Assembly (NCBI RefSeq): GCF_035690525.1
Contig: NZ_DASSKM010000085.1
Span: 1 to 64,000 of the forward strand
Direction of reading: 5' to 3'
DNA: 64,000 nt
Source of the DNA: Salinisphaera sp035690525
GTDB taxonomy: Bacteria > Pseudomonadota > Gammaproteobacteria > Nevskiales > Salinisphaeraceae
Shown: positions 40,841 through 48,994 of the stretch, one piece after another
Position numbering within the stretch: position 1 is the stretch's first letter
Layout of the letters: every line of letters begins with the position of its first letter
Position numbers and translations under genes: made by a program
The notes under the pieces: generated by a model
Databases searched by the model: none
Seen by the model: the letters and a program-made list of their open reading frames with translations, nothing else
Told to the model about the DNA's origin: nothing

Positions 40841-42023
40841 GGTCGTCACCGGCTGGCGGATGCCGGCCGAAACCGTGGCGCAAGCCCGGGTCTGGATGGG
40901 TTTTCCGCCGGTCGGGCCGACCGCCGGCGAAAACGCCGACGACATAGCCGAGGCTCGACGCGCCTGGGCCGCCGTGGCCCACGCCATCGCCGAGTTCCAG
41001 CCGGTGACGATGCTGGTCGACCCGGCCGATGAGGACATCGCGCCGCGCTATGTCTCGGCGGCGGTCGAACGCGTGACCGTGCCGCTCGACGATGCCTGGC
41101 TGCGCGATATTGGGCCGAGTTTCGTGCTCGATGACGACGGCGCGCTGGGTGCGGTGAACTGGCGCTTCAACGGTTGGGGCCGGCGCGAATGGGCGCGCTG
41201 GGAACGCGACGATCGCGTGGCGAGCACGATCGCGCGCCTCGCCGGCGCGGCGCGTATCGATTCCGATCTGGTCAACGAGGGCGGCGGCATCGCCGTCGAC
41301 GGCGCCGGCACGGTGTTGCTCACCGACACGGTCCAACGCGATCCGCGCCGCAACCCCAGGCTTTCGCGGGCGGACGTGGAAGCCGAAATGGCCCGCACGC
41401 TCGGCGCCGATCACGCCATCTGGCTGGCCCGTGGGCTACACCGCGACGCCGAGCGCTTTGGCACCTTCGGCCATGTCGACATCGTGGCCGCGCTGGCCTC
41501 GCCGGAGTGCGTGGTCGTACACGACCAGCGCGATCCCGGCCACCCCGATCACGCGATCAGCCGCGAAACTAAGCGCGTATTCGAATCGGCCGCCACGGCC
41601 GCCGGCGGTGCCTGGCGCATCGCGGCCTTGCCCGCGCCGCGGCGGCTGCGCGATGCCCACGGCTTCGTCGACTACAGCTATATCAATCATCTGCCGATCA
41701 ACGGGGCGGTGATCGTGGGCACCTTCGACGACCCGGCCGACGCCGAAGCCCGCTCGATTCTGGCCGAGCTGTATCCGGGCCGGCGCATCGTCGGCGTGGA
41801 CGCCCGCGCGATCTTCGCGCGCGGCGGCGGCGTCCACTGTATTACGCAGCAACAGCCTCGGAGCACACAGGCGCAGGTTGGGGCCTGTTGCCGCTTCATA
41901 CGACGCCGCGCCGGCGGCCGCCCGAATGTATTCGAGCTGTCGCAAGACAAGGCGCAGCGGGCGTACGGTAGTCATTCTACCGTAGCGCGCTGCAACGCTA
42001 GATTGCGGCCCATAAATAATTAA
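40827..42023 (+). CDS. aguA: Agmatine deiminase with repeat-encoded C-terminal tail
   Basis: A 398-residue agmatine deiminase (agmatine to N-carbamoylputrescine). Family motifs include DAWLRDIGPSFV, NWRFNGWG, LVNEGGGIAVDG, GHVDIVAAL and the catalytic Cys338 in GGGVHCITQQQP. Relatives end within a few residues of that motif. Here the frame continues about 54 residues more. From residue 352 (position 41880) onward it is encoded by the MITE-like repeat, so the natural stop was lost when the element inserted. The catalytic core is complete, so activity is likely, although the tail may affect assembly. Pairs with aguB. Confidence 0.9.
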   Translation: MAMSEVVTGWRMPAETVAQARVWMGFPPVGPTAGENADDIAEARRAWAAVAHAIAEFQPVTMLVDPADEDIAPRYVSAAVERVTVPLDDAWLRDIGPSFVLDDDGALGAVNWRFNGWGRREWARWERDDRVASTIARLAGAARIDSDLVNEGGGIAVDGAGTVLLTDTVQRDPRRNPRLSRADVEAEMARTLGADHAIWLARGLHRDAERFGTFGHVDIVAALASPECVVVHDQRDPGHPDHAISRETKRVFESAATAAGGAWRIAALPAPRRLRDAHGFVDYSYINHLPINGAVIVGTFDDPADAEARSILAELYPGRRIVGVDARAIFARGGGVHCITQQQPRSTQAQVGACCRFIRRRAGGRPNVFELSQDKAQRAYGSHSTVARCNARLRPINN

Positions 42024-42176
42024 CATGGGGCCCCCGGCCCTTCGGGTTGCGGCCCCAAATCGCGCCATCCGGCGTTGCAGAGCTTGACCGCAGAATGACT
42101 GCGGTCGGCGCTCTGCGCCTTGGCTGACACGATTTGGGGTTGCAACGCGGTGCCGTATGAAACGGCAACAAGCCCT
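41880..42176 (-). repeat. MITE-like palindromic repeat, copy B (inverted)
   Basis: A 297-bp element that, read on the minus strand, matches copy A (3664-3930) almost throughout. It has the same terminal inverted repeats, the CCGCAG-TCATT-CTGCGG hairpin, the AACCCGAAGGGCCGG segment and the ACGGTAG-AATGA-CTACCGT hairpin. It differs mainly by about 30 extra bases in the middle (around 42000-42030) and near one end. Its outer end encodes the last residues of aguA. Confidence 0.85.
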
Positions 42177-42817
42177 GGCTAGGGAACAATTGATTTTTAT
42201 TCACCCAACGCATGCCCGAGGATCGAAGCCCCAAGACCCGGCTGTCCGCGCGGGCCTTCTACCCGAGCGCGCGCTATGGCGGCGGGCAGGAGATGAACCG
42301 GCCTGCTGATCTCGCTGTGGCGATCCGGCGCGGCCGCCGATATCGCGGTACTGTGCTCGCTGTTTGCCTACGGCCAGGTCCGGCGGGAAATCCTGGCGTT
42401 CGAATCGGGATGGGCGGCGGGGGTATCCCCCGCCGCCCGATACCGAGCCGGACCACCCGCCGCATGGGACCGCGACGACGGCAAGCCAGCCCGATACTCT
42501 GCGCCCCGGCCGACGCGCCGATACCCGGTCGGCGCGTCGTCTGGCAACGGCTTGGACAGCGACGTTATCAGCCGCTCGCGATCTCGCCAAACACGAATCG
42601 AAAGAGGATTACCGAGCCGACGCCCGCGTGCGGGCACGCCAAGGGCTTTGCGCTAAAAACAAGCCGGGTATCGTCCATTCAACCACGCGTATCAGCGCTT
42701 GGGCGAAACTCTGATATGGCTGTCGAAATACCCTCTTTTTGGTTATTCGGATAACCACGAACCCCGGCGCAACGATAACAGGGCCCGCGAGGCGTCGATG
42801 GCCGTTGGAAACAGAGT
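42177..42817 (+). other. Gene-poor stretch before panE
   Basis: About 640 bp without a gene I can support. Frames on both strands are open for long stretches because of the high GC, but their translations are arginine/proline-rich and match nothing I recognise. One frame on the plus strand (about 42305-42450) has a hydrophobic run (LISLWRSGAAADIAVL) that may be a decayed coding remnant. A GGGCGGCGGGGGTATCCCCC hairpin lies around 42411-42440. Confidence 0.4.
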
Positions 42818-43732
42818 ATGCATGAAGCAACGAACATTGGCGCAGACGACGACGGCACGCACTGGCATCTGGTGGGCGCCGGCCGCGTCGGCACATTGGC
42901 CGCTTTCTACCTGCGCCGGGCGGGCATCGGGATCACCATCGTTCGCCCGGGCCCGGCGCATCGTCGCCAAATCAGGCTGGTTTTCGACCGCGCCGAGGGT
43001 GTGCGGCGTCACGAGTTCGACTTGCCCGTGCAGCCGCCCGCCGAATGCCCGCCGGTCTCGCGGCTCATCGTCGCCTGTAAAACGCCCTACTCCGCGGCGG
43101 CGCTCGGGCGCGTACGGCTGACCGACGACGCCACCGTGATTCGTCTGCAAAACGGACTCGGCAGCCTGGACGGTCGGTTGGCCGCAGGCCAGCGCCTGAT
43201 CGAGGGGGTAACGACAAGCGCCGTGATGAGCGCGGCCGACGGCGCCGTGCGGGTCGTGGCCGAGAACACGACGACGTTCGGCGGCGGGCCGCGCCCGCCC
43301 TGGTTCGACGCGCTGGCCGCCGGCTGGCCGGGCTTGGCGTGGGCCGAGGACGTTCGGCCGGCGCAATGGCGCAAGCTGGTGGTCAACGCCGCGCTCAATC
43401 CGTTGACGGCGATCGACGACGTGGCCAACGGCGCTCTGCTCGAGCGCGCCGATCTGTACGCCGAGATGACCGCGCTAATCGACGAGGCCGACGCGCTGCT
43501 CGCCCGGTTGGATCCGAACTGGCCGGGAAATTCACACGAGCGGGTCGCCGCCGTGGTTTCGGCCACGGCGGCCAACACGTCGTCGATGCGGGCCGATATT
43601 CATGCCGGCGCGGTCACCGAAATCGAATCCATCAACGGTTGGCTGCTGCGTCAGGGCACATCGCTGGGCATGGCGCTACCGGCCCATGCGCGCGTTGCCG
43701 AGCGCATTCGCGCAATGGCCGCCAACGCGTAA
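42818..43732 (+). CDS. panE: 2-Dehydropantoate 2-reductase family protein
   Basis: A 304-residue NADP-dependent reductase of the ketopantoate reductase (PanE/ApbA) family. The Rossmann motif HLVGAGRVGTLAAFYL lies near residue 17. The catalytic lysine is in QWRKLVVNAALNPLTAI. NTSSMRADIHAGAVTEIESINGWLL carries the substrate-binding Asn/Ser and the Glu of the family. It should convert ketopantoate to pantoate for coenzyme A synthesis, though many paralogues have other substrates. No other pan genes lie nearby. Confidence 0.85.
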   Translation: MHEATNIGADDDGTHWHLVGAGRVGTLAAFYLRRAGIGITIVRPGPAHRRQIRLVFDRAEGVRRHEFDLPVQPPAECPPVSRLIVACKTPYSAAALGRVRLTDDATVIRLQNGLGSLDGRLAAGQRLIEGVTTSAVMSAADGAVRVVAENTTTFGGGPRPPWFDALAAGWPGLAWAEDVRPAQWRKLVVNAALNPLTAIDDVANGALLERADLYAEMTALIDEADALLARLDPNWPGNSHERVAAVVSATAANTSSMRADIHAGAVTEIESINGWLLRQGTSLGMALPAHARVAERIRAMAANA

Positions 43733-43788
43733 TCCCAATACGGGCTTACCGGGCGTCCGAAGCAGGCCGGGCCGCGACGGCGCCCAGG

Positions 43789-45057
43789 CTACGCGCCCAG
43801 CCCGAGACCCTGTCGTCCGCAACGATTGAGCGCATCGGCCGTAAAACGATTTTTCCAATCGGCCTCGTAGTGCTCGTCGGGAAAATCGCCGGGCGAATGG
43901 CCCCGCGCCAGGGCGTGGCGCACACGCTCGGCATAAGCGGCGTTGCGATCGCACCACGGCGCGGCCGGGATATACATGACATTGCTCCAGCCTTGCTGAT
44001 TCTCGACCGGCGCCACCGCATGGATAACGTCGCAGTGCCACCACACCGAATCGCCGGCCCGCAGCGTCGGGATACTGGTCAGGGCCCGCATCAGCAGCGG
44101 ATGCCACGTCTGGCTGATCGGCAGCACGCGATGCGGGATCGCGCCGCACAGTGAATCCTCGGGCACGTCGGCCAGCAACGGGCGCAGCAGGACATAGATG
44201 ATCGCGGCCGGAATCGGCACCGTATGCAGACACCCCTGGCCGGCCGGAATGTCGGACAGCGCCGTCCAGCCCTGGAACGTGCGAAACGCCGAACACATGG
44301 TCGAGCTTTCGTATTCGTCGATCTCGGCCCGCCAGGCCGCGTCCCATGGATCATAGCGATCGAAACGGTGGTTGAGCACATGCCGGTAGACCGCCTGGTA
44401 GGCGGGGTGCAGCCAGCGCTCGATCGCGCCGGAATCGACGTGCGCGCCGAGGCCGTCCGAGTCGGTGCCCGGCGGCCGGCGTCGTACCCGGTCCGGGTAC
44501 AGCAGGTTACGATCGGGATCGAACCATTGCCGACCGTCGGACTGGCAGGTCCAGAGCCGGTTCATGAACGACTGCACCGCGGCCATGCGCTCATCCTGGC
44601 GGGCTTCCATCTGCGGCTGCGACCAGTAGACCGGCAGAATCGGCGGCCGGGACGCCGAGAGGCTGCCGAAGAAATCGTCGCCCGGCCCGCGATATATCCG
44701 GTCGAAATCGTTGTCGTCGAGATAGGCCACCAGGCGCTGATCCCACTCGCGGGCGCGCTGATGGGGGAAATGATTGCGGATCACGGCGCAACCACGGCGT
44801 CGAATCCGTTGTCTTTCGGCTTCGCCGACCCGGCCCGCGGCCAAGTCGTCGTAATCGATCTCGGGCCAGATATCGCGCCCTTCGGCCCGGGCCTGTTCGA
44901 TATCCGCGATTTCCTGCGCAACAAACGTCTCGACGTCGGCGAACAACGACTCGACATCGCCGATCTTGTCGCGCGCGGCCTGTTTCAGCGCACGAATCTC
45001 ACCGGGGACATCGGAAGGCAGACGTGCCGCCGCGACACGCAACTCGGGATTGGCCAT
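43789..45057 (-). CDS. DUF1479 (YbiU-type) putative Fe(II)/2-oxoglutarate oxygenase
   Basis: A 422-residue protein of the DUF1479/YbiU family with a jelly-roll oxygenase fold. The metal motif HxD lies in LGAHVDSGAIERWL and the distal histidine in SVWWHCDVIHAVAPV. RRRGCAVIRNHF at the start of the core is typical. Substrate and role are unknown; relatives are proposed oxygenases on small molecules. It is divergent from the ROK regulator with about 107 bp between starts, so the regulator may control it. Confidence 0.85.
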   Translation of the reverse strand: MANPELRVAAARLPSDVPGEIRALKQAARDKIGDVESLFADVETFVAQEIADIEQARAEGRDIWPEIDYDDLAAGRVGEAERQRIRRRGCAVIRNHFPHQRAREWDQRLVAYLDDNDFDRIYRGPGDDFFGSLSASRPPILPVYWSQPQMEARQDERMAAVQSFMNRLWTCQSDGRQWFDPDRNLLYPDRVRRRPPGTDSDGLGAHVDSGAIERWLHPAYQAVYRHVLNHRFDRYDPWDAAWRAEIDEYESSTMCSAFRTFQGWTALSDIPAGQGCLHTVPIPAAIIYVLLRPLLADVPEDSLCGAIPHRVLPISQTWHPLLMRALTSIPTLRAGDSVWWHCDVIHAVAPVENQQGWSNVMYIPAAPWCDRNAAYAERVRHALARGHSPGDFPDEHYEADWKNRFTADALNRCGRQGLGLGA

Positions 45058-45164
45058 GCGGTTCCTCCTCTCTTTTTGTAAGCACTACTAACAACTAAAA
45101 CGAAGCATAGCCGCCGCCGATGATTGCTGTCACGCTTTCGGCACCCGAGTAAGACAAAAGCACA

Positions 45165-46322
45165 ATGTCCGACAGGCAAGGGCCTGTTGCCGTTTCACAC
45201 GGCACCGCGCCGGAAACCGTTATCACCGAGATCGACCGCGCCTTTTTCCGTCACCTGATCGAGCACGGCCCCGGCTCGCGCGCCGGCATATCGGCCGCGA
45301 TCGGCATCGCGCGCCCGACGGCCTCGGAATCGGCGCGCCGGCTGCTGGGCGCCGGGCTCATCCGGCCCGCCGGACAACAGACCGGCCAGCGCGGACGCGC
45401 GCCGCTGCTGTATGCCGTCAACGCCGAACGCGGCTATACACTGAGCCTGGCCATGGATCGCGGCTGGGTCGGTCTTCGGGCCTGCGATCTGGCGCGCCGG
45501 GTCGTCTGGGAAAAGATCGTGCCGTTGGCGGTCGAAACGAGCGGGGAACAGCTCATCGCGACCAGCCGCGACCTACTGGCACAGGCGCGGGCAAAAGCCC
45601 ACGGCGATTGCCTGGGCGCCACATGTTCGGTGGCCGATCCGGTCGACCCGGACACCGGTGCGGTCGTCTCCCTGCCCGATTCGCCGTTTCCCGCCGGCCA
45701 CATCGCGATCCGCGAGCGAATTTTCACGCCGGACGTGCCGATTCTGCGCGTCGACAACGACGTTAACTGGGCCGCGCTCGCCGAAAGTCGGCTCGGCGTC
45801 ATGCGGTCGCAGCGCAATTTTCTCTACGTCTACATCGGCGCGGGCGTCGGCGCCGCGCTTTATGTCAACGGCGCGCTGTATCGCGGCGCGACCGGGCTGG
45901 CCGGCGAGATCGGATACGCCCGACTCGGGCCGGCCCAGACGCTGATGCAGCGCTTGCAGGAATTGGACGTCGCGCTACCCGATCGTACTTCGCTGGACAG
46001 CGCCCGGCTGCAAGCCCTGTTCGAGACGGAAGCCGACAGCCGCGGCGCAGGCGCGGTCGTCGAGGCTTTTGCCTGGGTCATCGCCAACACCGCGATCACC
46101 CTGAACCCCGGCGCGATCGTGCTGGCCGGTAGCCTCATGGACATGCCATCCTTCAATACACAATTGCAACGTGCCGTACAGTCGAACCTGCCGATGCCGG
46201 TCGAGATTCATGTCTCGCGCTTCGGCGCGCGCGCGCCGCTGGTCGGGGCGGGCATCGGCGCCCAAGAGGCGGCCGAGATCGGTCTTGGCCTGGCCGCCGG
46301 ACCCGTCGACGCATCGGCATGA
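45165..46322 (+). CDS. ROK-family transcriptional regulator
   Basis: A 385-residue regulator with a winged helix-turn-helix (about 22-70: RAFFRHLIEHGPGSRAGISAAIGIARPTASESARRLL) and a ROK sugar-kinase-like domain (DNDVNWAALAES, IGAGVGAALYVNGALYRGATGLAGEIGY). The usual ROK zinc-binding CxCGxxGC motif is absent; the corresponding region reads RLGPAQTLMQR. Residues about 5-16 (QGPVAVSHGTAP) are encoded by an end fragment of the MITE-like repeat. Sugar control is typical for the family; the target is unknown. Confidence 0.85.
   Translation: MSDRQGPVAVSHGTAPETVITEIDRAFFRHLIEHGPGSRAGISAAIGIARPTASESARRLLGAGLIRPAGQQTGQRGRAPLLYAVNAERGYTLSLAMDRGWVGLRACDLARRVVWEKIVPLAVETSGEQLIATSRDLLAQARAKAHGDCLGATCSVADPVDPDTGAVVSLPDSPFPAGHIAIRERIFTPDVPILRVDNDVNWAALAESRLGVMRSQRNFLYVYIGAGVGAALYVNGALYRGATGLAGEIGYARLGPAQTLMQRLQELDVALPDRTSLDSARLQALFETEADSRGAGAVVEAFAWVIANTAITLNPGAIVLAGSLMDMPSFNTQLQRAVQSNLPMPVEIHVSRFGARAPLVGAGIGAQEAAEIGLGLAAGPVDASA
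45179..45211 (+). repeat. Solo end of the MITE-like repeat inside the ROK gene
   Basis: AGGGCCTGTTGCCGTTTCAC and the following ACGGCACCGCGCC match the outer end of copy B. No second end or hairpin core follows, so this is a truncated copy. It forms codons near the 5' end of the ROK-family gene. Confidence 0.6.
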
Positions 46323-46357
46323 ACAGGCTCTAGACTCGCCGGCACGCGGAGAACGCT

Positions 46358-46780
46358 ATGTCGACAACTTCCGACAACGCCCTCGCCGGCCGGCCGTACG
46401 CCGAGCTGTTCACGGCACTGGCACGCTCGTCTTTCCGTTCGCGATTCGCGCTCGGACCGCGCGAACAACACGATCTGGATCGTCACGGACTGGAGGTTAT
46501 TCGTCGGCATGCCGCGCGCTTTATCGGCGAGCGCCTGGCCCCGGCCGAGCCTGCAAACGACGGCAAACAGACCCCGATGCGCAATCATCCGGTGTTCGTC
46601 GCCCAGCACGCCACGGCCACCTGCTGCCGGAGCTGCCTGGCGAAATGGCACGGCATCGGCGCAGAGCGCGCGCTAAGCGAAGACGAACAACGCTATGTCT
46701 GCGACGTGATCGTGGCCTGGCTCGAGCCGCGCCACGACCCGTCGCGAGTCGAGCCGCCCCGTCAGGCCGAGCTGTTTTGA
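46358..46780 (+). CDS. DUF4186-family protein
   Basis: A 140-residue protein with the full DUF4186 signature: SSFRSRFALGPREQ, RHAARFIGERLAPAEPANDGKQTPMRNHPVF, and AQHATATCCRSCLAKWHGI, where the paired cysteines suggest metal binding. Function is unknown. It ends overlapping the 3' end of the convergent nitrilase-type gene by 19 bp. Confidence 0.88.
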   Translation: MSTTSDNALAGRPYAELFTALARSSFRSRFALGPREQHDLDRHGLEVIRRHAARFIGERLAPAEPANDGKQTPMRNHPVFVAQHATATCCRSCLAKWHGIGAERALSEDEQRYVCDVIVAWLEPRHDPSRVEPPRQAELF

Positions 46781-47580
46781 GTCTCGTTTGCGGTGCGGAC
46801 CGCCGGTACGGCGCGCCGCAGGGCGAGATAGTCCGGGCGGACTTCGGTTTCCACCGCGAGCGCCACATCGGCGAGCACCAGCGCCTCGGCGTGCGGCGGG
46901 CAGCTCGCGCGTACCCGGCCCGCCGTATCCGCGTGACAACTGTCGCCGGTGAACAGGAAGGTCTCGCCCTGGCCGACCTGATTGACATAGACATGCGGCC
47001 GGCGGTTTTCGAGCGCGCGCGCTTGCACGCATAGCCGGTGATCGGGCCCGAACGGGCGCATGTTCGCCGACACGCTGAGCAACAGCTCGGCGCCGCCGAC
47101 CGCCAGCGCACGGGCGATCTCGGGGAACTCGATATCGAAGCAAATCATCAGCCCGACGCGCACGCCGGCCAGTTCGACGATTTCCAGATGGTCGCCCGGC
47201 GTGAACGCCCCGGCCTCGTCGCCGAACAGTTGGATCTTGCGATAGCAGCCGGCGATCCGGCCGTCGCGATCGATCGCCAGCACGCTGTTGGCGACCCGCC
47301 CGTCGTCGCGGCGCTCGGCGAAGCCGATCACGATCGCGGTTTCGTGTCGCTCGGCCGCCGCGCGCAAACGCCCTACCCGGTCACCGGCTAACGATTCGGC
47401 CAGCGTTTCGGCGCGCGCGGTGGTATAGCCGCACAGATAAAGCTCGGGCCAGACCATCAAATCGGCATCCGGACGGCCGGCCAGCGTGGTCTCGACGCAC
47501 ACGAGGTTGGCGTTCGTCTCTCCGACGACGGGCGCTTTCTGTGCCAGGGCGATACGCAGATTGCCGGTTTGCTCAGTCAA
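46762..47580 (-). CDS. Carbon-nitrogen hydrolase (nitrilase superfamily amidase)
   Basis: A 272-residue amidase of the nitrilase superfamily with Glu46 (WPELYLCGY), Lys115 (CYRKIQLFGDE) and Cys147 (MICFDIEFPE). It resembles aliphatic or omega-amidase-type members more than aguB. Its start overlaps the stop of the APC permease gene by 8 bp, so the permease probably imports the amide or amine substrate. Together with the HisD-like enzyme and the cupin regulator it forms a catabolic-looking cluster. Substrate is unknown. Confidence 0.87.
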   Translation of the reverse strand: MTEQTGNLRIALAQKAPVVGETNANLVCVETTLAGRPDADLMVWPELYLCGYTTARAETLAESLAGDRVGRLRAAAERHETAIVIGFAERRDDGRVANSVLAIDRDGRIAGCYRKIQLFGDEAGAFTPGDHLEIVELAGVRVGLMICFDIEFPEIARALAVGGAELLLSVSANMRPFGPDHRLCVQARALENRRPHVYVNQVGQGETFLFTGDSCHADTAGRVRASCPPHAEALVLADVALAVETEVRPDYLALRRAVPAVRTANETQNSSA

Positions 47581-48946
47581 GCTCGGGTTTCTCCTCGAAA
47601 GTCAGCTTCGGCGGCGGCTGGCGGAACCCGCGGGTGATCCAGCCCAGCCAGGCGATGCCGAGCACCAGCCATATCAGACCGACGATCACCGCGTCGATAT
47701 CCAGGTTGCACAATAGATAAAAATCGACGATCGCGCCCAGCGCCGGCAGGACGACCCACCAGAATACCCCGGCCGCGCCGCGCTGCGGGCGATGCTTGAG
47801 CCAGTGCGCGATCACCGCGAGATTGACCAGCGTAAAGGCGGAAAACGCGCCGAAGTTGATGAACGAGGCCGAAGTCGTGACATCGACGAACAGGCCGATC
47901 AGCCCGGCCAGGCCGATCAACACGATGCTGATGACCGGTGTGCCGCGCGAGGACAGCCGCGCCAGCGGCGCCGGCAGCGCGCCGTCGCGCCCCATCGTGA
48001 ACAGCAGTCTCGAGGCGCCCGCCTGGATGGTCAGGCCGCAGGCGAACTGACCGACGACCAGCCCGGCCAGCACGAAGGCCGCGAACAGATTGCCGCCCAC
48101 CGCGCGCGAGATACCCAGCGCGGCCGAGGCGGGGTGGGCGAACTGCGCGCCCGGATGCACGAGCTGGGTGACCCAGGCCACGGTGATGAACAGTACGCCG
48201 AAGAACAGCACCACGATGATCATCGCCCGCGGAATCGTGCGCTTGGGGTCCTTGGTTTCCTCGGTGAGCAGCGTCAGCCCGTCGAAGCCGATGAACGAGT
48301 ACGCGGCGACCGCGGCCGCCGCGGCGATCGCCGAAAATGTGGTGCCGTCATTGTAGAACGGTTCGAGCGCGCCCGGCCCGGCCGGCGCGCCGGCCCACTG
48401 GGCCAAACACAGCGCGACGAAGATCGCGATCACCAGCAACTGGAAGGCGACCAGCAGATAGTCGGTACGGGTCGTCGTCTTGATGCCGATCAGGTTGAGC
48501 AACGTGGTCGGCAGGATGAAAGCCACGATCCAGGCCGCCATCGGGACCGCGGGGAACTGATTGGCGAGATAGGCCGCTCCGATCAGCCACACCACCAGCG
48601 GAATGAAGAAATAATCCAGCAGGATCATCCAGCCGGTGAGAAAACCGAGGTGCGAGGACATTTCCTCGCCGATATAGGTATAGGCCGAGCCGGATTTGGT
48701 GTGGTGCACCTGCGCCATGCGGCCGTAGCTGTAGGCGGTGAACACCATCGCCACGAGCGTCAGGATATAAGCGGTCGGCGCGCTGCCGCCCGACAAGTGC
48801 GCGATGATGCCGATGGTCGCCAGCACCACCAGCGGCGTCACCCAGGCGATACCGATGATGCACACCGACGACAGGGTGAGCGTGCGCTCGAGCCCGGCGC
48901 CCGGCGCGCCGCCCGTAGCGGTGGTCGTATTCGTGGTCGTGCTCAT
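47573..48946 (-). CDS. APC-family amino acid/polyamine permease
   Basis: A 457-residue, 12-helix transporter of the amino acid-polyamine-organocation family. The start of helix 1 (SSVCIIGIAWVTPLVV) and KSGSAYTYIGEEM, SFIGFDGLTLLTEETKDPKRTIPRA, where the glutamate-rich stretch after helix 6 is conserved, are characteristic. It most resembles proton-coupled amino acid/polyamine importers such as PuuP-like proteins. Co-transcribed with the amidase downstream; 48 bp separate it from the HisD-like gene upstream. Confidence 0.9.
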   Translation of the reverse strand: MSTTTNTTTATGGAPGAGLERTLTLSSVCIIGIAWVTPLVVLATIGIIAHLSGGSAPTAYILTLVAMVFTAYSYGRMAQVHHTKSGSAYTYIGEEMSSHLGFLTGWMILLDYFFIPLVVWLIGAAYLANQFPAVPMAAWIVAFILPTTLLNLIGIKTTTRTDYLLVAFQLLVIAIFVALCLAQWAGAPAGPGALEPFYNDGTTFSAIAAAAAVAAYSFIGFDGLTLLTEETKDPKRTIPRAMIIVVLFFGVLFITVAWVTQLVHPGAQFAHPASAALGISRAVGGNLFAAFVLAGLVVGQFACGLTIQAGASRLLFTMGRDGALPAPLARLSSRGTPVISIVLIGLAGLIGLFVDVTTSASFINFGAFSAFTLVNLAVIAHWLKHRPQRGAAGVFWWVVLPALGAIVDFYLLCNLDIDAVIVGLIWLVLGIAWLGWITRGFRQPPPKLTFEEKPELD

Positions 48947-48994
48947 GCCTTCTACCCCTTTTTTTCGCGTACCGGCGTGGTGCCGCGGGTTTGA

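Noticed and set aside
42212..42754. A 180-codon plus-strand frame after repeat copy B
   Set aside because: The translation is Arg/Pro-rich with no recognisable motif and no ribosome-binding site. A hydrophobic run in another frame is equally unconvincing.
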